NCBI GenBank assembly: GCA_900757145.1
Contig: CAAEMT010000029.1
Span: 1 to 45,610 of the forward strand
DNA length: 45,610 nt
Source: Lachnospiraceae bacterium
GTDB lineage: Bacteria > Bacillota > Clostridia > Lachnospirales > Lachnospiraceae
Direction of reading: 5' to 3'
Under the pieces are notes generated by a model. It did no database searches. It was not told the DNA's origin and worked only from the letters and a program-made list of their open reading frames with translations. Positions 30,556 through 38,866 of this stretch are shown here, piece by piece. A program made the position numbers and the translations under genes. The number at the start of each line of letters is the position of its first letter. Within the stretch, counting starts at the first letter, position 1.

Positions 30556-31743
30556 TTAATTATTTTCTTTTCTCTTTTTATCCAAGAATTTTGTAATTCT
30601 GTCTGTAGGATTCAGCAGCTCGCTGATTGAACCGTCATGATTGAGCGTATCAATAATGAGCGCGATGAATTTACTCATATCACAGCCTGTATAATACGGC
30701 TTTTCAAGGAGCTGCGGTGTCTGATAGACAAGGTTTGTCGTCAGAATTGAGTGGAACAGTCCCTGCTCATATGCACGGTCAAATTTTTCAAGACCATTCG
30801 TGAAGAGTCCGAAGGTGGAGCAGATGAAGATCCGTCCTGCATTTCTCTTTTTAAGTTCTTTTGCTACATCGAGCATACTATCGCCGGAGGAAATCATATC
30901 GTCGATAATCACGACATCTTTTCCCTTGATGTCTGCCCCAAGGAATTCATGGGCAACGATCGGGTTACGGCCGTTGACGATGTGCGCGTAATCACGTCTC
31001 TTGTAAAACATACCCATATCTACGCCGAGAATATTTGCCATGTAGATCGCACGTCCTGCGGCACCCTCGTCCGGGCTGATAATCATCAGATGCTCCGGAT
31101 CAGGCTTAAGATCCGGTGCAGCGCGGTAAAGTCCTTTGATAAACTGGTAAGTCGGAGTAACAGTCTCAAAGCCGTGCAACGGAATCGCATTCTGTACACG
31201 CGGATCATGGGCGTCGAAGGTAATGATATTTTCCACACCCATCTTTACGAGCTCTTGAAGTGCCAGAGCACAGTCAAGCGATTCACGGCCGGAACGCTTA
31301 TGCTGGCGGCTTTCATATAAGAAAGGCATGATGACATTGATGCGGCGTGCTTTTCCGCCTACTGCGGCAATTACACGCTTCAGATCCTGAAAATGATCAT
31401 CGGGAGACATATGGTTTATCTTTCCGAAGATCGGGTACGTCAGGCTGTAGTTGCAGACGTCCACAAGAAGATACAGGTCTGCTCCGCGGACAGAATCGTT
31501 GATGATTCCTTTTGCTTCACCGGAGCCGAAACGTGGTACTTTTGCATCGATCAGATAGGATGGCTGCGCATAGGAACGCAGAAGCGGGCTGTCAAGATGT
31601 TCGTGCTCGCGTTTGCTGCGCCATTGCACAATGTGGTCGTTGATTTTTTGTCCGAGCGTTTCGCAGCTCTTCAAAGCGATAATCCCAAGTTCTCCGACAG
31701 GGATCGTTTCGAGGTTTCGTTCGTTAGCAGACTGAAAATCCAT
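30556..31743 (-). CDS. prs: Ribose-phosphate pyrophosphokinase, long form
   Basis: This 395-residue enzyme makes PRPP from ribose 5-phosphate and ATP. The PRPP-binding signature VVIIDDMISSGDSM and the flexible-loop equivalent RQHKRSGRES are present, together with NVIMPFLYESRQ and IISPDEGAAGRA. It is about 75 residues longer than the common 315-320-residue Prs, with an N-terminal extension and inserted segments (for example around HLDSPLLRSYAQPSYL), so it belongs to a divergent long type. The frame is open to 31809, but ACAGGAGGACACAGT fixes ATG at 31743. It has its own promoter overlapping the end of the upstream loader gene. Confidence 0.93.
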   Translation of the reverse strand: MDFQSANERNLETIPVGELGIIALKSCETLGQKINDHIVQWRSKREHEHLDSPLLRSYAQPSYLIDAKVPRFGSGEAKGIINDSVRGADLYLLVDVCNYSLTYPIFGKINHMSPDDHFQDLKRVIAAVGGKARRINVIMPFLYESRQHKRSGRESLDCALALQELVKMGVENIITFDAHDPRVQNAIPLHGFETVTPTYQFIKGLYRAAPDLKPDPEHLMIISPDEGAAGRAIYMANILGVDMGMFYKRRDYAHIVNGRNPIVAHEFLGADIKGKDVVIIDDMISSGDSMLDVAKELKKRNAGRIFICSTFGLFTNGLEKFDRAYEQGLFHSILTTNLVYQTPQLLEKPYYTGCDMSKFIALIIDTLNHDGSISELLNPTDRITKFLDKKRKENN

Positions 31744-31849
31744 ACTGTGTCCTCCTGTTGCTGCAGTGCAGCTGTAAAATATAGTAAAGTTGGTAACATA
31801 AAAATACAAAAAATTATAAAAATCAGTCAGGGCAATTGCTGACGTACAG

Positions 31850-31877
31850 ATTTTACCACAAAAAACGCTGTGGTCAA
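31850..31877 (-). promoter_or_regulatory. Sigma-A promoter of prs
   Basis: On the minus strand TTGACC (31877-31872) and TAAAAT (31855-31850) are separated by 16 bases. The -35 overlaps the stop codon of the DnaI-like gene. Confidence 0.7.
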
Positions 31878-32872
31878 GTCCTGTTCGCAGATATTTTTTT
31901 CTGAATACGGATGTCGTCTCCGATCAGCTTGAGCATCGTATAGTTGCTGGAGATACGGGAGAAGACGCGCTCCGAGTACGTATCGGCGAATGTCGCAAGC
32001 GTCAGGTTCGTGGAGATCAGTGTGCTTTTTCTACGCATGATCCGCTCATTGAGCACATGAAAGAGCTGCGACGATACGAAAGAATTGACAAGCTCCGTAC
32101 CGAGATCGTCAATGATCAGCAGATCGCATGAAAAAATATGCTGTTCAAGCTCTCCGGCTTCCGAGGCAGAGCTGCGGCCGAATGCAGAGTCGGCAAAAAG
32201 CTCAAAAAGCCGGAAAGATGAAAAATAAATGACAGAGTGTGCGCTTTCTAAAAGCTCTTTTGCGACACAGTGGGAGAGAAAGGTCTTTCCAAGCCCTGTA
32301 TCGCCGTATAAAAAGAGATTTTCAAAGCGGTCATCAAACTCCCGCACAAAACGGCGGCATTCTTCATAAGTACGCTGCGCCGTTGCCGCGGCGCTCAGTC
32401 CAGTCACCGGATCAGTACGTTTGTCCGAATAATAGGAAAGAGAGAATGCGCCAAAGTGTTCTGTTTTTAGAGATTCACGCAGATTGGACTGCATATACAG
32501 CAGATCGATCTCCGCCTGACGGAAACAGTGACATTTCTGTGTACCGATATAGCCGGTATCCTGACAATCAGGGCAGCGGTAATGCGGCGAAAGATAGTCG
32601 GAAGGATAGCCGTGCGAGGTGAGTATCCGGCAGCGTCTGAGGGAGAGCTTGTCAATCTCTTTGCGCAGCTCATCTACGGAAGCAGATTCGCCATCGAGAA
32701 GCCGTCTGGCACAATCGGTACTAAGCGAAGCGATTTTTGCGTCAATCTCAGAAAATTCCGGGAAGCGTGCATATATCTCATCGCTGCGCTGCATCTGCTC
32801 GGCATGATCGAGCGACTGCTGCTTCTGGTAATCCCGCATGATCGCATTATATTGTGAATTAGTCAGACCCAT
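31874..32872 (-). CDS. DnaC/DnaI-type helicase loader ATPase
   Basis: This 332-residue AAA+ protein has an N-terminal helical part, a zinc-binding cluster (C100, C103, C114, C116: YRCPDCQDTGYIG), Walker A GDTGLGKT (190-197), Walker B LLIIDDLGTE (about 249-258) and sensor-like STNL. It resembles DnaI, which loads replicative helicase at origins and restart sites. ATGAGGTAATGAC precedes the start, 13 bp after the DnaD-type gene. The two replication genes lie behind murC in one minus-strand operon, an order common in Lachnospiraceae. Confidence 0.93.
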   Translation of the reverse strand: MGLTNSQYNAIMRDYQKQQSLDHAEQMQRSDEIYARFPEFSEIDAKIASLSTDCARRLLDGESASVDELRKEIDKLSLRRCRILTSHGYPSDYLSPHYRCPDCQDTGYIGTQKCHCFRQAEIDLLYMQSNLRESLKTEHFGAFSLSYYSDKRTDPVTGLSAAATAQRTYEECRRFVREFDDRFENLFLYGDTGLGKTFLSHCVAKELLESAHSVIYFSSFRLFELFADSAFGRSSASEAGELEQHIFSCDLLIIDDLGTELVNSFVSSQLFHVLNERIMRRKSTLISTNLTLATFADTYSERVFSRISSNYTMLKLIGDDIRIQKKISANRT

Positions 32873-32885
32873 GTCATTACCTCAT

Positions 32886-33935
32886 CTATTGATTTAGAAG
32901 CTGTTTTTCCAGCTGGTTATAATCGTATTCTCTCTGAGAGAAGTTGTTGAAGCGGTTGCCGGAAGCTTTCTGCGGCTTTGGAGCAGGCTTTTCCTGTGCG
33001 GATTTGTATCGGCGGTCAAGCGCCGCTATGTCAGAGAGCGATTGAACCTTGTTGGAATGCCAGTGCTCCAGAATTTTATCCGCATACTGAAAATTCGGCT
33101 GATGTGTCTGCCGGATAGTGCGTCTGCATGCTTCCAGTACGATGTCAGGAGAAAACTGGAAATCATTGAACCAGCGCGACATAATCTCCTGTTCCGGAAC
33201 GGCAGGACCTCGCCCCTTTATGCCAAATGTATTCATAACGGCAAAGAAGTTTTTATTGTGTGTATTCGCTTCCTGCTTTGCCTGCAGAACGGTCGATACA
33301 CCTGCCTCAGCCCAGCCAAGCGCGACAGTGCGCATGTAATGGCGGCTTGCGCTGCCTTTGGAGACGCAGTATTCGATCAGATATTCGATCAGATCTGCGG
33401 AAAAATGCAGCTCGTCATAATAATAAATAAAGTCGCTTTGTTCGGCAGAAGTTAATGGCCGCTGCAGATATTGCTCCGCAACGTAGAAAAGCTGTCTGAT
33501 CTCATGCTGTTCGCGTACGGCTGCCATTCGCTCGCGGCTTGGCGCAGCGACATCGGTCGTATTTTGCGAAGAGGAAGCTGTGGAAGCTTCAGGTTGTACG
33601 CTGACTGTCTGAAGCTGTGCATCCGGTTTGGATGCCGTGTTCTGACCGGTTGGCGGAGTCAAAAAGGTGACTGATGTAAGCGTGCCGTCCGCTGCCGCTG
33701 TGAGACTTAGAAGCTCCTGCTTTTCCCAATAAATGAGCGCACGCCTGATATCCTGATCTGTCAGGTTGAAAACATCGGCGATCGAGGAAAGCGAAAGAGA
33801 GCGTCCGGAATCGGCACAGCGCAGAAGATAGATATATACTTTTACAAATTCGCCGTTTGCGAGCGGCATATACTGATCGATAAAGGAATTCTGGATGACC
33901 GTCATTCCTCCCGGTGTTTCGGTATATATTTTCAT
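32886..33935 (-). CDS. DnaD-domain replication initiation protein
   Basis: This 349-residue protein has an N-terminal winged-helix part (about 15-90, LSSIADVFNLTDQDIRRALIYWEKQ), a polar Ser/Thr/Gln linker (about 95-145) and tandem DnaD C-terminal domains: QLFYVAEQYLQRPLTSAEQ-FIYYYDELHFS and, near the end, SRWFNDFQFSPDIVLEACRR, where the YxxxIxxW-type motif of the domain appears as ILEHW. The frame is open to 33959; GAGGAAATTCCCTG supports ATG 33935. It probably bridges DnaA or PriA complexes to the loader encoded next. Confidence 0.9.
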   Translation of the reverse strand: MKIYTETPGGMTVIQNSFIDQYMPLANGEFVKVYIYLLRCADSGRSLSLSSIADVFNLTDQDIRRALIYWEKQELLSLTAAADGTLTSVTFLTPPTGQNTASKPDAQLQTVSVQPEASTASSSQNTTDVAAPSRERMAAVREQHEIRQLFYVAEQYLQRPLTSAEQSDFIYYYDELHFSADLIEYLIEYCVSKGSASRHYMRTVALGWAEAGVSTVLQAKQEANTHNKNFFAVMNTFGIKGRGPAVPEQEIMSRWFNDFQFSPDIVLEACRRTIRQTHQPNFQYADKILEHWHSNKVQSLSDIAALDRRYKSAQEKPAPKPQKASGNRFNNFSQREYDYNQLEKQLLNQ

Positions 33936-33948
33936 CAGGGAATTTCCT

Positions 33949-35325
33949 CTACTTTCCAAGCAGATTTTCGCCTATTTTTACTACGTCCCCGGCGCCCATT
34001 GTGATCAGCAGGTCGCCCGGCGAGCAGTGCTCGAGCAGGAAATTCTCAATCTCATCAAAGGTCGGGAAATACCATGCTTCACAGCCTTTATCTGCGATCT
34101 TCTGGCGAAGGTCGTTAGAGCTTATGCCGAGTGTATCCGTCTCTCTTGCAGCAAAAATATCGGCGAGGACGACTTTATCTGCAAGACAAAGGGCGTCTGC
34201 GAATTCGTCCATCAGGGCTTTGGTACGCGTGTACGTGTGCGGCTGGAAGACGCACCAGACATTTTTGCACGGATATTTTTTGGCGGCGTGCAGCGTCGCG
34301 CGTATCTCAGTCGGATGGTGTGCGTAATCATCAATAATTGTAATACCGCCAAGCTCGCCCTTTTTCTGGAAACGGCGGTCAGTGCCTGTAAAGGCAGAAA
34401 GCCCTTCGGCAGTGATAGCCGGCGCAATGCCGAGAAGATCGCCGGCGACTGCGGCAGCGGCAGCGTTTAAGACGTTGTGCTCACCCGGCACGCAAAGCGT
34501 ATAAGATCCAAGACAGATGCCGTCGTGCACGAGGCGGAAGGTTCCGCAGCCCATATCGTCATAGCCAAGATCAGTGATCTGATAATCTCCGCAGCCGATG
34601 CCAAACGATACGCAGCGGCAGGGGAGATTTTCTGTCAGATCGTGTACGTTCGGAATATGCCCGTTTATGACGAGAACGCCGTCATCTGCGATTTTTTCCG
34701 AAAATAAGCGGAAAGAGCGGCGGATATCATCGAGATCTTTAAAAAAATCAAGATGATCCGCGTCAATATTCAGGATAATGCCGAGCTTCGGAGAAAGCTC
34801 CAGAAAGCTGTTTGTATATTCGCATGCTTCTGTCAGGAAGTATTCCGAATTGCCCATGCGGACATTTCCGCCGATCGCAGGCAGAATACCGCCGACAGAG
34901 ATCGTCGGATCAAGCTGGGCGCTCATCAGGATGTGCGAGAGCATCGAAGTCGTAGTCGTTTTTCCGTGTGTTCCGGCTACGGCAATGGAAGTCTCGTAAT
35001 TATTCATAAGCTCGCCCAAAAGCTGCGCGCGGGTGAGCATCGGGATATTTTTGTCTGCGGCAGCCTTAAATTCCGGATTGTCCGGGTGGATCGCAGCAGT
35101 ATATACAACGACGTCAATATCGTCTGTGATATTGGCTGCGCACTGCGGGTATGCAACGGAGGCGCCAAGCCCGGTAAGCCACGCTGTAAGTTCAGTTTTG
35201 TGCGCGTCGGAGCCGCTTACCGTAAAGCCGCGTTTTAGCAAAACAGCGGCAAGACCGCTCATGCTGATACCGCCGATCCCGATGAAATGGATATGTACCG
35301 GTTCGTTATATTTTATCTGATACAT
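33949..35325 (-). CDS. murC: UDP-N-acetylmuramate--L-alanine ligase
   Basis: This 458-residue cytoplasmic Mur ligase adds L-alanine to UDP-MurNAc in peptidoglycan synthesis. The N-terminal nucleotide-binding loop FIGIGGISMSGLA, the ATP loop GTHGKTTTTS (118-127), LTEACEYTNSFL, LNIDADHLDFF and YAHHPTEIRATL are diagnostic. Length is normal. AAGGAG lies before the start. It is the first gene of a minus-strand operon with the DnaD-type and DnaI-type genes, each 13 bp apart, linking wall synthesis and replication-initiation genes. Confidence 0.97.
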   Translation of the reverse strand: MYQIKYNEPVHIHFIGIGGISMSGLAAVLLKRGFTVSGSDAHKTELTAWLTGLGASVAYPQCAANITDDIDVVVYTAAIHPDNPEFKAAADKNIPMLTRAQLLGELMNNYETSIAVAGTHGKTTTTSMLSHILMSAQLDPTISVGGILPAIGGNVRMGNSEYFLTEACEYTNSFLELSPKLGIILNIDADHLDFFKDLDDIRRSFRLFSEKIADDGVLVINGHIPNVHDLTENLPCRCVSFGIGCGDYQITDLGYDDMGCGTFRLVHDGICLGSYTLCVPGEHNVLNAAAAAVAGDLLGIAPAITAEGLSAFTGTDRRFQKKGELGGITIIDDYAHHPTEIRATLHAAKKYPCKNVWCVFQPHTYTRTKALMDEFADALCLADKVVLADIFAARETDTLGISSNDLRQKIADKGCEAWYFPTFDEIENFLLEHCSPGDLLITMGAGDVVKIGENLLGK

Positions 35326-35364
35326 GAAAGAACTCCTTAAAGATATATTTTAGTCTCTGTCTAC

Positions 35365-35393
35365 AGTATACTATCACCCGGAGAAAATTCCAA
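35365..35393 (-). promoter_or_regulatory. Sigma-A promoter of murC operon
   Basis: On the minus strand TTGGAA (35393-35388) and TATACT (35370-35365), spacer 17, about 40 bases before the murC ATG. Confidence 0.7.
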
Positions 35394-35627
35394 GGCTTTT
35401 CTGGGAAGAGCGGGAAAAGGCAAGCAGGGAGGAAGCAGCTTTGCGCATTGTTTTTATGATCTGCCGGAAAATAGCTGTGGTGAAAAAAGTCGAAAAATGG
35501 TGAAAATAAACAAAAAATAAAAGGTGTTATCGGGAAAAAATATTGGAAAAATAGAGTGTAAAATTTTGTCGAAACATGAAATAAGGTAAATATCATAAAA
35601 AGAAAGTAAAAAATGTTGTAAAAAATG

Positions 35628-35656
35628 TTCACTATTTACAAAAGGTGTGATATAAT
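35628..35656 (+). promoter_or_regulatory. Promoter of glgCD with extended -10
   Basis: TTCACT at 35628-35633 and TATAAT at 35651-35656, spacer 17, with TGA directly before the -10 (extended -10). Confidence 0.75.
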
Positions 35657-35689
35657 ACAACTCAAATAAAAACAGCAAGAGGTGATGAC

Positions 35690-36964
35690 ATGATAAAGAA
35701 AGAAATGATAGCCATGCTGCTGGCGGGAGGTCAGGGCAGTCGTCTGGGAATTCTGACTTCAAAAGTAGCGAAACCGGCAGTTGCTTTCGGCGGAAAATAC
35801 CGGATCATTGACTTTCCGTTAAGTAATTGTATCAATTCCGGTATCGATACCGTGGGGGTTCTGACGCAGTACCAGCCGCTTCGGCTTAATACGCATATAG
35901 GCATCGGTATTCCGTGGGATCTTGATAAAAATGTCGGAGGCGTTACGGTGCTTCCGCCGTACGAAAAAGTCGGCAAGGCAGAGTGGTATACCGGAACAGC
36001 AAACGCCATATACCAGAATCTGGCATATATGGAATCTTTCAATCCAGAATACGTTCTGATCTTATCGGGTGATCATATCTATAAGATGGATTACGAAGTG
36101 ATGCTTGATTACCACAAGGCGCACAAGGCAGATATCAGCATTGCCGTGATGCCTGTTCCGCAGGAAGAGGCGAGCAGGTTTGGTATTGTGGTAACAGATG
36201 AGGGCGGCAGGATCCTTGAATTTCAGGAAAAGCCGAAGGAGCCAAAGAGTAATCTCGCGTCTATGGGCATTTACATATTCTCCTGGAAAGTCCTAAAGGA
36301 GGCGCTCCTTGCGCTTAAGGATCAGAATAACTGTGATTTCGGAAAGCATGTGATCCCTCACTGTCACGCAAACGGGCAGACGCTCGTTGCATATGAGTAT
36401 AACGGCTACTGGAAGGATGTCGGCACGCTTGGCTCTTACTGGGAGGCGAATATGGAGCTGATCGATATTGTTCCTGAGTTTAATCTGTATGAAGAGTTCT
36501 GGAAGATTTATACGAAAAATGATATTTTGCCGCCGCAGTATGTGGCGGAGGATTCCGTGGTGAAACGCTGTCTCGTAGGAGACGGATCGGAAATATACGG
36601 AGAGGTATACAACTCGGTCATCGGCTGCGGAGTTGTGATCGGAAAGGGTGCCGTTGTACGCGATTCGATCATCATGCAGAATGTAGAGATCGGTGAGGGG
36701 GCGCTTATCGAGCGCAGCATTATCGCCGAGAACAGTGTGGTAGGCGCGCGTGCGCAGCTTGGCGTCGGAGAGGAGAGACCCAACCGCGTGAAGCCGTCCG
36801 TATATGCGTTCGGACTGGCTGTAGTCGGAGAAAACACCGTGATTCCGCCTGATATAAAAATCGGGAAGAATACCGCAGTGACCGGAGTGACTGTACCGGA
36901 GGATTATCCAGACGGTATTTTGGAGAGCGGCGAAACATTAGATAAGGCAGGTGACGTACAATGA
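35690..36964 (+). CDS. glgC: Glucose-1-phosphate adenylyltransferase, catalytic subunit
   Basis: This 424-residue enzyme makes ADP-glucose for glycogen (granulose) synthesis. Landmarks are the nucleotide loop MLLAGGQGSRLGILT, KPAVAFGGKYRIIDFPLSNC, WYTGTANAIYQN, LSGDHIYKMDY, FQEKPKEPKSN and YWKDVGTLGSYWEAN, then a C-terminal left-handed beta-helix (about 290-400). AGAGGTGATGAC precedes the ATG. The stop overlaps the glgD start by four bases (ATGA), giving translational coupling. A possible Spo0A box upstream would fit sporulation-linked glycogen storage. Confidence 0.97.
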   Translation: MIKKEMIAMLLAGGQGSRLGILTSKVAKPAVAFGGKYRIIDFPLSNCINSGIDTVGVLTQYQPLRLNTHIGIGIPWDLDKNVGGVTVLPPYEKVGKAEWYTGTANAIYQNLAYMESFNPEYVLILSGDHIYKMDYEVMLDYHKAHKADISIAVMPVPQEEASRFGIVVTDEGGRILEFQEKPKEPKSNLASMGIYIFSWKVLKEALLALKDQNNCDFGKHVIPHCHANGQTLVAYEYNGYWKDVGTLGSYWEANMELIDIVPEFNLYEEFWKIYTKNDILPPQYVAEDSVVKRCLVGDGSEIYGEVYNSVIGCGVVIGKGAVVRDSIIMQNVEIGEGALIERSIIAENSVVGARAQLGVGEERPNRVKPSVYAFGLAVVGENTVIPPDIKIGKNTAVTGVTVPEDYPDGILESGETLDKAGDVQ

Positions 36965-38079
36965 GAGCGGTAGGTATGATTCTGGCAGGTGGGAACAGTT
37001 ACAGGATGAAAGAGTTGTCAAATAAGAGAGCGATCGCGGCGATGCCGATCGCAGGAAGCTTCCGTGGGATTGACTTTGCGCTTAGCAGCATGTCGAATTC
37101 CAATATTCAGAAGGTAGCCGTGTTGACACAGTACAATTCCCGCTCTCTAAACGAGCACTTAAGCTCATCCAAATGGTGGGATTTTGGGCGCAAGCAGGGC
37201 GGTCTGTTTGTGTTCCCTCCAATGGTGACTTCTGACAATAATTACTGGTACAGAGGTACGGCTGACGCGATCCATCAGAACCTCGATTTTCTGCGTCAGT
37301 GCCATGAGCCTTATGTCGTGATCGCATCAGGCGATGGTGTGTACAAGCTGGACTATGCAAAGGTGCTTGAGTACCATATTTCAAAGAAGGCGGATATCAC
37401 AGTCGTATGCAAGGATATTCCGAGCATGGAGGATGCGACCCGCTTTGGTGTTGTCCAGATGAATGAAGAGAGCCGTATTGTCCAGTTTGATGAAAAACCG
37501 ATGGCGGCATCTTCACATACGGTATCCTGCGGTATTTATGTGGTGCGCAGGCGTCAGCTTATCGAGCTGATCGAAAAGTCTATCGAAGAGGGCAGACATG
37601 ATTTCGTCAAGGATGTGCTGATCCGCTATAAGGATGTAAAACGTATCTTTGGCTACAAGATGAAAGAATATTGGAGCAATATCGCATCAGTAGAATCCTA
37701 TTATAAAACGAATATGGACTTCCTCAAAAAAGAAGTGCGAGACTACTTTTTTAGGGAATATCCGGACGTTCACTCAAAAGTAGATGACAATCCGCCCGCC
37801 AAGTACAATCCGGGCAGCACAGTGAAAAATAGCCTGATCGCAAACGGATCCATCATTAATGGATACGTCGAAAACTCTGTGATATTCAAAAAGGTGTTCG
37901 TAGGAGACGGCTGTGTGATCAAGAATTCGATCGTCCTTGACGACGTATATCTTGGCGATGATGTTTATCTTGAAAACTGTATCGTGGAGAGCCGCGATAC
38001 GCTGAGGGCACATTCCCGGTATGTGGGAGAGGACGGAGTAAGGATCGTCATAGAATCAAATGAACGCTACGTCCTGTGA
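36961..38079 (+). CDS. glgD: Glucose-1-phosphate adenylyltransferase, GlgD subunit
   Basis: This 372-residue paralogue of GlgC begins with a degenerate nucleotide loop (ILAGGNSYRMKELSNKRA in place of GGQGSRL), which is typical of the non-catalytic or modulating GlgD subunit of Firmicutes. SFRGIDFALSSMSNS, YWYRGTADAIHQN, ASGDGVYKLDY and the beta-helix C-terminus are conserved. It would form a hetero-oligomer with GlgC. Its last 23 bp, including the stop, are duplicated in tandem just downstream with three differences. Confidence 0.95.
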   Translation: MRAVGMILAGGNSYRMKELSNKRAIAAMPIAGSFRGIDFALSSMSNSNIQKVAVLTQYNSRSLNEHLSSSKWWDFGRKQGGLFVFPPMVTSDNNYWYRGTADAIHQNLDFLRQCHEPYVVIASGDGVYKLDYAKVLEYHISKKADITVVCKDIPSMEDATRFGVVQMNEESRIVQFDEKPMAASSHTVSCGIYVVRRRQLIELIEKSIEEGRHDFVKDVLIRYKDVKRIFGYKMKEYWSNIASVESYYKTNMDFLKKEVRDYFFREYPDVHSKVDDNPPAKYNPGSTVKNSLIANGSIINGYVENSVIFKKVFVGDGCVIKNSIVLDDVYLGDDVYLENCIVESRDTLRAHSRYVGEDGVRIVIESNERYVL

Positions 38080-38103
38080 CAAATGAATGCTGCGTCTTGT
38101 GAC
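38058..38103 (+). repeat. 23-bp tandem duplication across the glgD stop
   Basis: Positions 38058-38080 and 38081-38103 match at 20 of 23 bases (copy 1 AAATGAACGCTACGTCC.., copy 2 AAATGAATGCTGCGTCT..). Each copy carries a TGTGAC ending, so the stop triplet is repeated. Confidence 0.85.
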
Positions 38104-38159
38104 GGACGATGTGCAGAGGATAAAAATACAGAGATACAGGAAACTATGGGGGAAAGATT

Positions 38160-38429
38160 ATACAGATAACGGATGTAAGAATAAGAAAAGTAGCGAAAGA
38201 CGGAAAAATGAAGGCAGTCGTATCTATTACCTTTGATGATGAGTTTGTAGTGCACGATATCAAAGTGATTGAGGGTGAAAAGGGGCTGTTCATTGCAATG
38301 CCGAGCAGGAAGGCACTGGACGGAGAGTATCGCGATATTGCACATCCAATCAATTCTGCGACGAGGGATCGCATTCAGCAGACGATTCTTGAGGCGTATG
38401 GCAAGATTGCTGAAACACCGCAGGAATAA
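38160..38429 (+). CDS. spoVG: SpoVG, RNA-binding septation/sporulation regulator
   Basis: SpoVG proteins start MQITDVRIRKV; here the same residues QITDVRIRKVAKDGK are read from 38163, but the codon before Gln is ATA (38160) with ATT at 38157, and no in-frame ATG, GTG or TTG lies in a sensible place. The first ATG (38208) would remove 16 conserved residues. GGGGGAAAG at about 38148-38156 is the likely ribosome site. The rest (VVSITFDDEFVVHDIKVIEG and GLFIAMPSRK) is canonical; full length from ATA is 89 residues. SpoVG binds RNA and affects septation, capsule and sporulation. The start codon may be genuinely non-canonical or a mutated or misread ATG. Confidence 0.85.
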   Translation: MQITDVRIRKVAKDGKMKAVVSITFDDEFVVHDIKVIEGEKGLFIAMPSRKALDGEYRDIAHPINSATRDRIQQTILEAYGKIAETPQE

Positions 38430-38601
38430 TCTGGCCAAATGATTTATAGTCCGATGCGGACAGTAATGATTGTTTCGATTGTTTTCAGGAAATTTACAAA
38501 TATCTATTCCATTTATGAAGGATATAGGGTAGAATAAGTGTCGATAATATGTGCTTTGATTATTTTATGGGCACGAACAGCAGAACAAGGAGGAGTACAA
38601 C

Positions 38602-38865
38602 ATGGTATCACAGAAAGTTACAGTTACAAACCCGTCAGGAATTCACGCAAGACCGGCATCCAATCTCTGCAAGGTAGCAGGATCATGCAGATGCGATGTT
38701 TTCCTTGTAGTAGGAGATAAGAAGGTTCAGGCAAAGAGTGTCCTCAATCTCATGGCAGCAGCGATCAAGACAGGTACAGAAGTCGTAGTTGAGTGTGACG
38801 GCGAGGGTGAAGAAGAAGCTCTTAAGAAAGTAGTAGAAGCGATCGAAAGCGGACTGGGAGAATAA
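38602..38865 (+). CDS. ptsH: Phosphocarrier protein HPr
   Basis: This 87-residue protein passes phosphate from enzyme I to sugar-specific PTS enzymes. The phospho-site His15 is in NPSGIHARPAS and the regulatory Ser46 in KVQAKSVLNLM, the site of HPr kinase in Firmicutes. AACAAGGAGGAGTACAAC lies before the ATG. Its stop is one base before the ptsI ATG, the usual ptsHI operon. A weak promoter with TAGAAT at 38530-38535 lies upstream. Confidence 0.97.
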   Translation: MVSQKVTVTNPSGIHARPASNLCKVAGSCRCDVFLVVGDKKVQAKSVLNLMAAAIKTGTEVVVECDGEGEEEALKKVVEAIESGLGE

Positions 38866-38866
38866 T

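Larger units (their letters stand above)
35326..35689. promoter_or_regulatory. Divergent murC-glgC intergenic region
   Basis: This 364-bp, very A-rich gap holds the murC promoter at its left edge (minus strand), a TGTCGAA heptamer matching the Spo0A box at 35567-35573 with a weaker AGTCGAA near 35487, and the glgC promoter at its right edge. No small ORF with a ribosome site was found. Confidence 0.6.

Noticed and set aside
35633..35656. TTTACA as the glgC -35
   Set aside because: It is only 10-11 bases from TATAAT; TTCACT at 17 bases with an extended -10 fits better.
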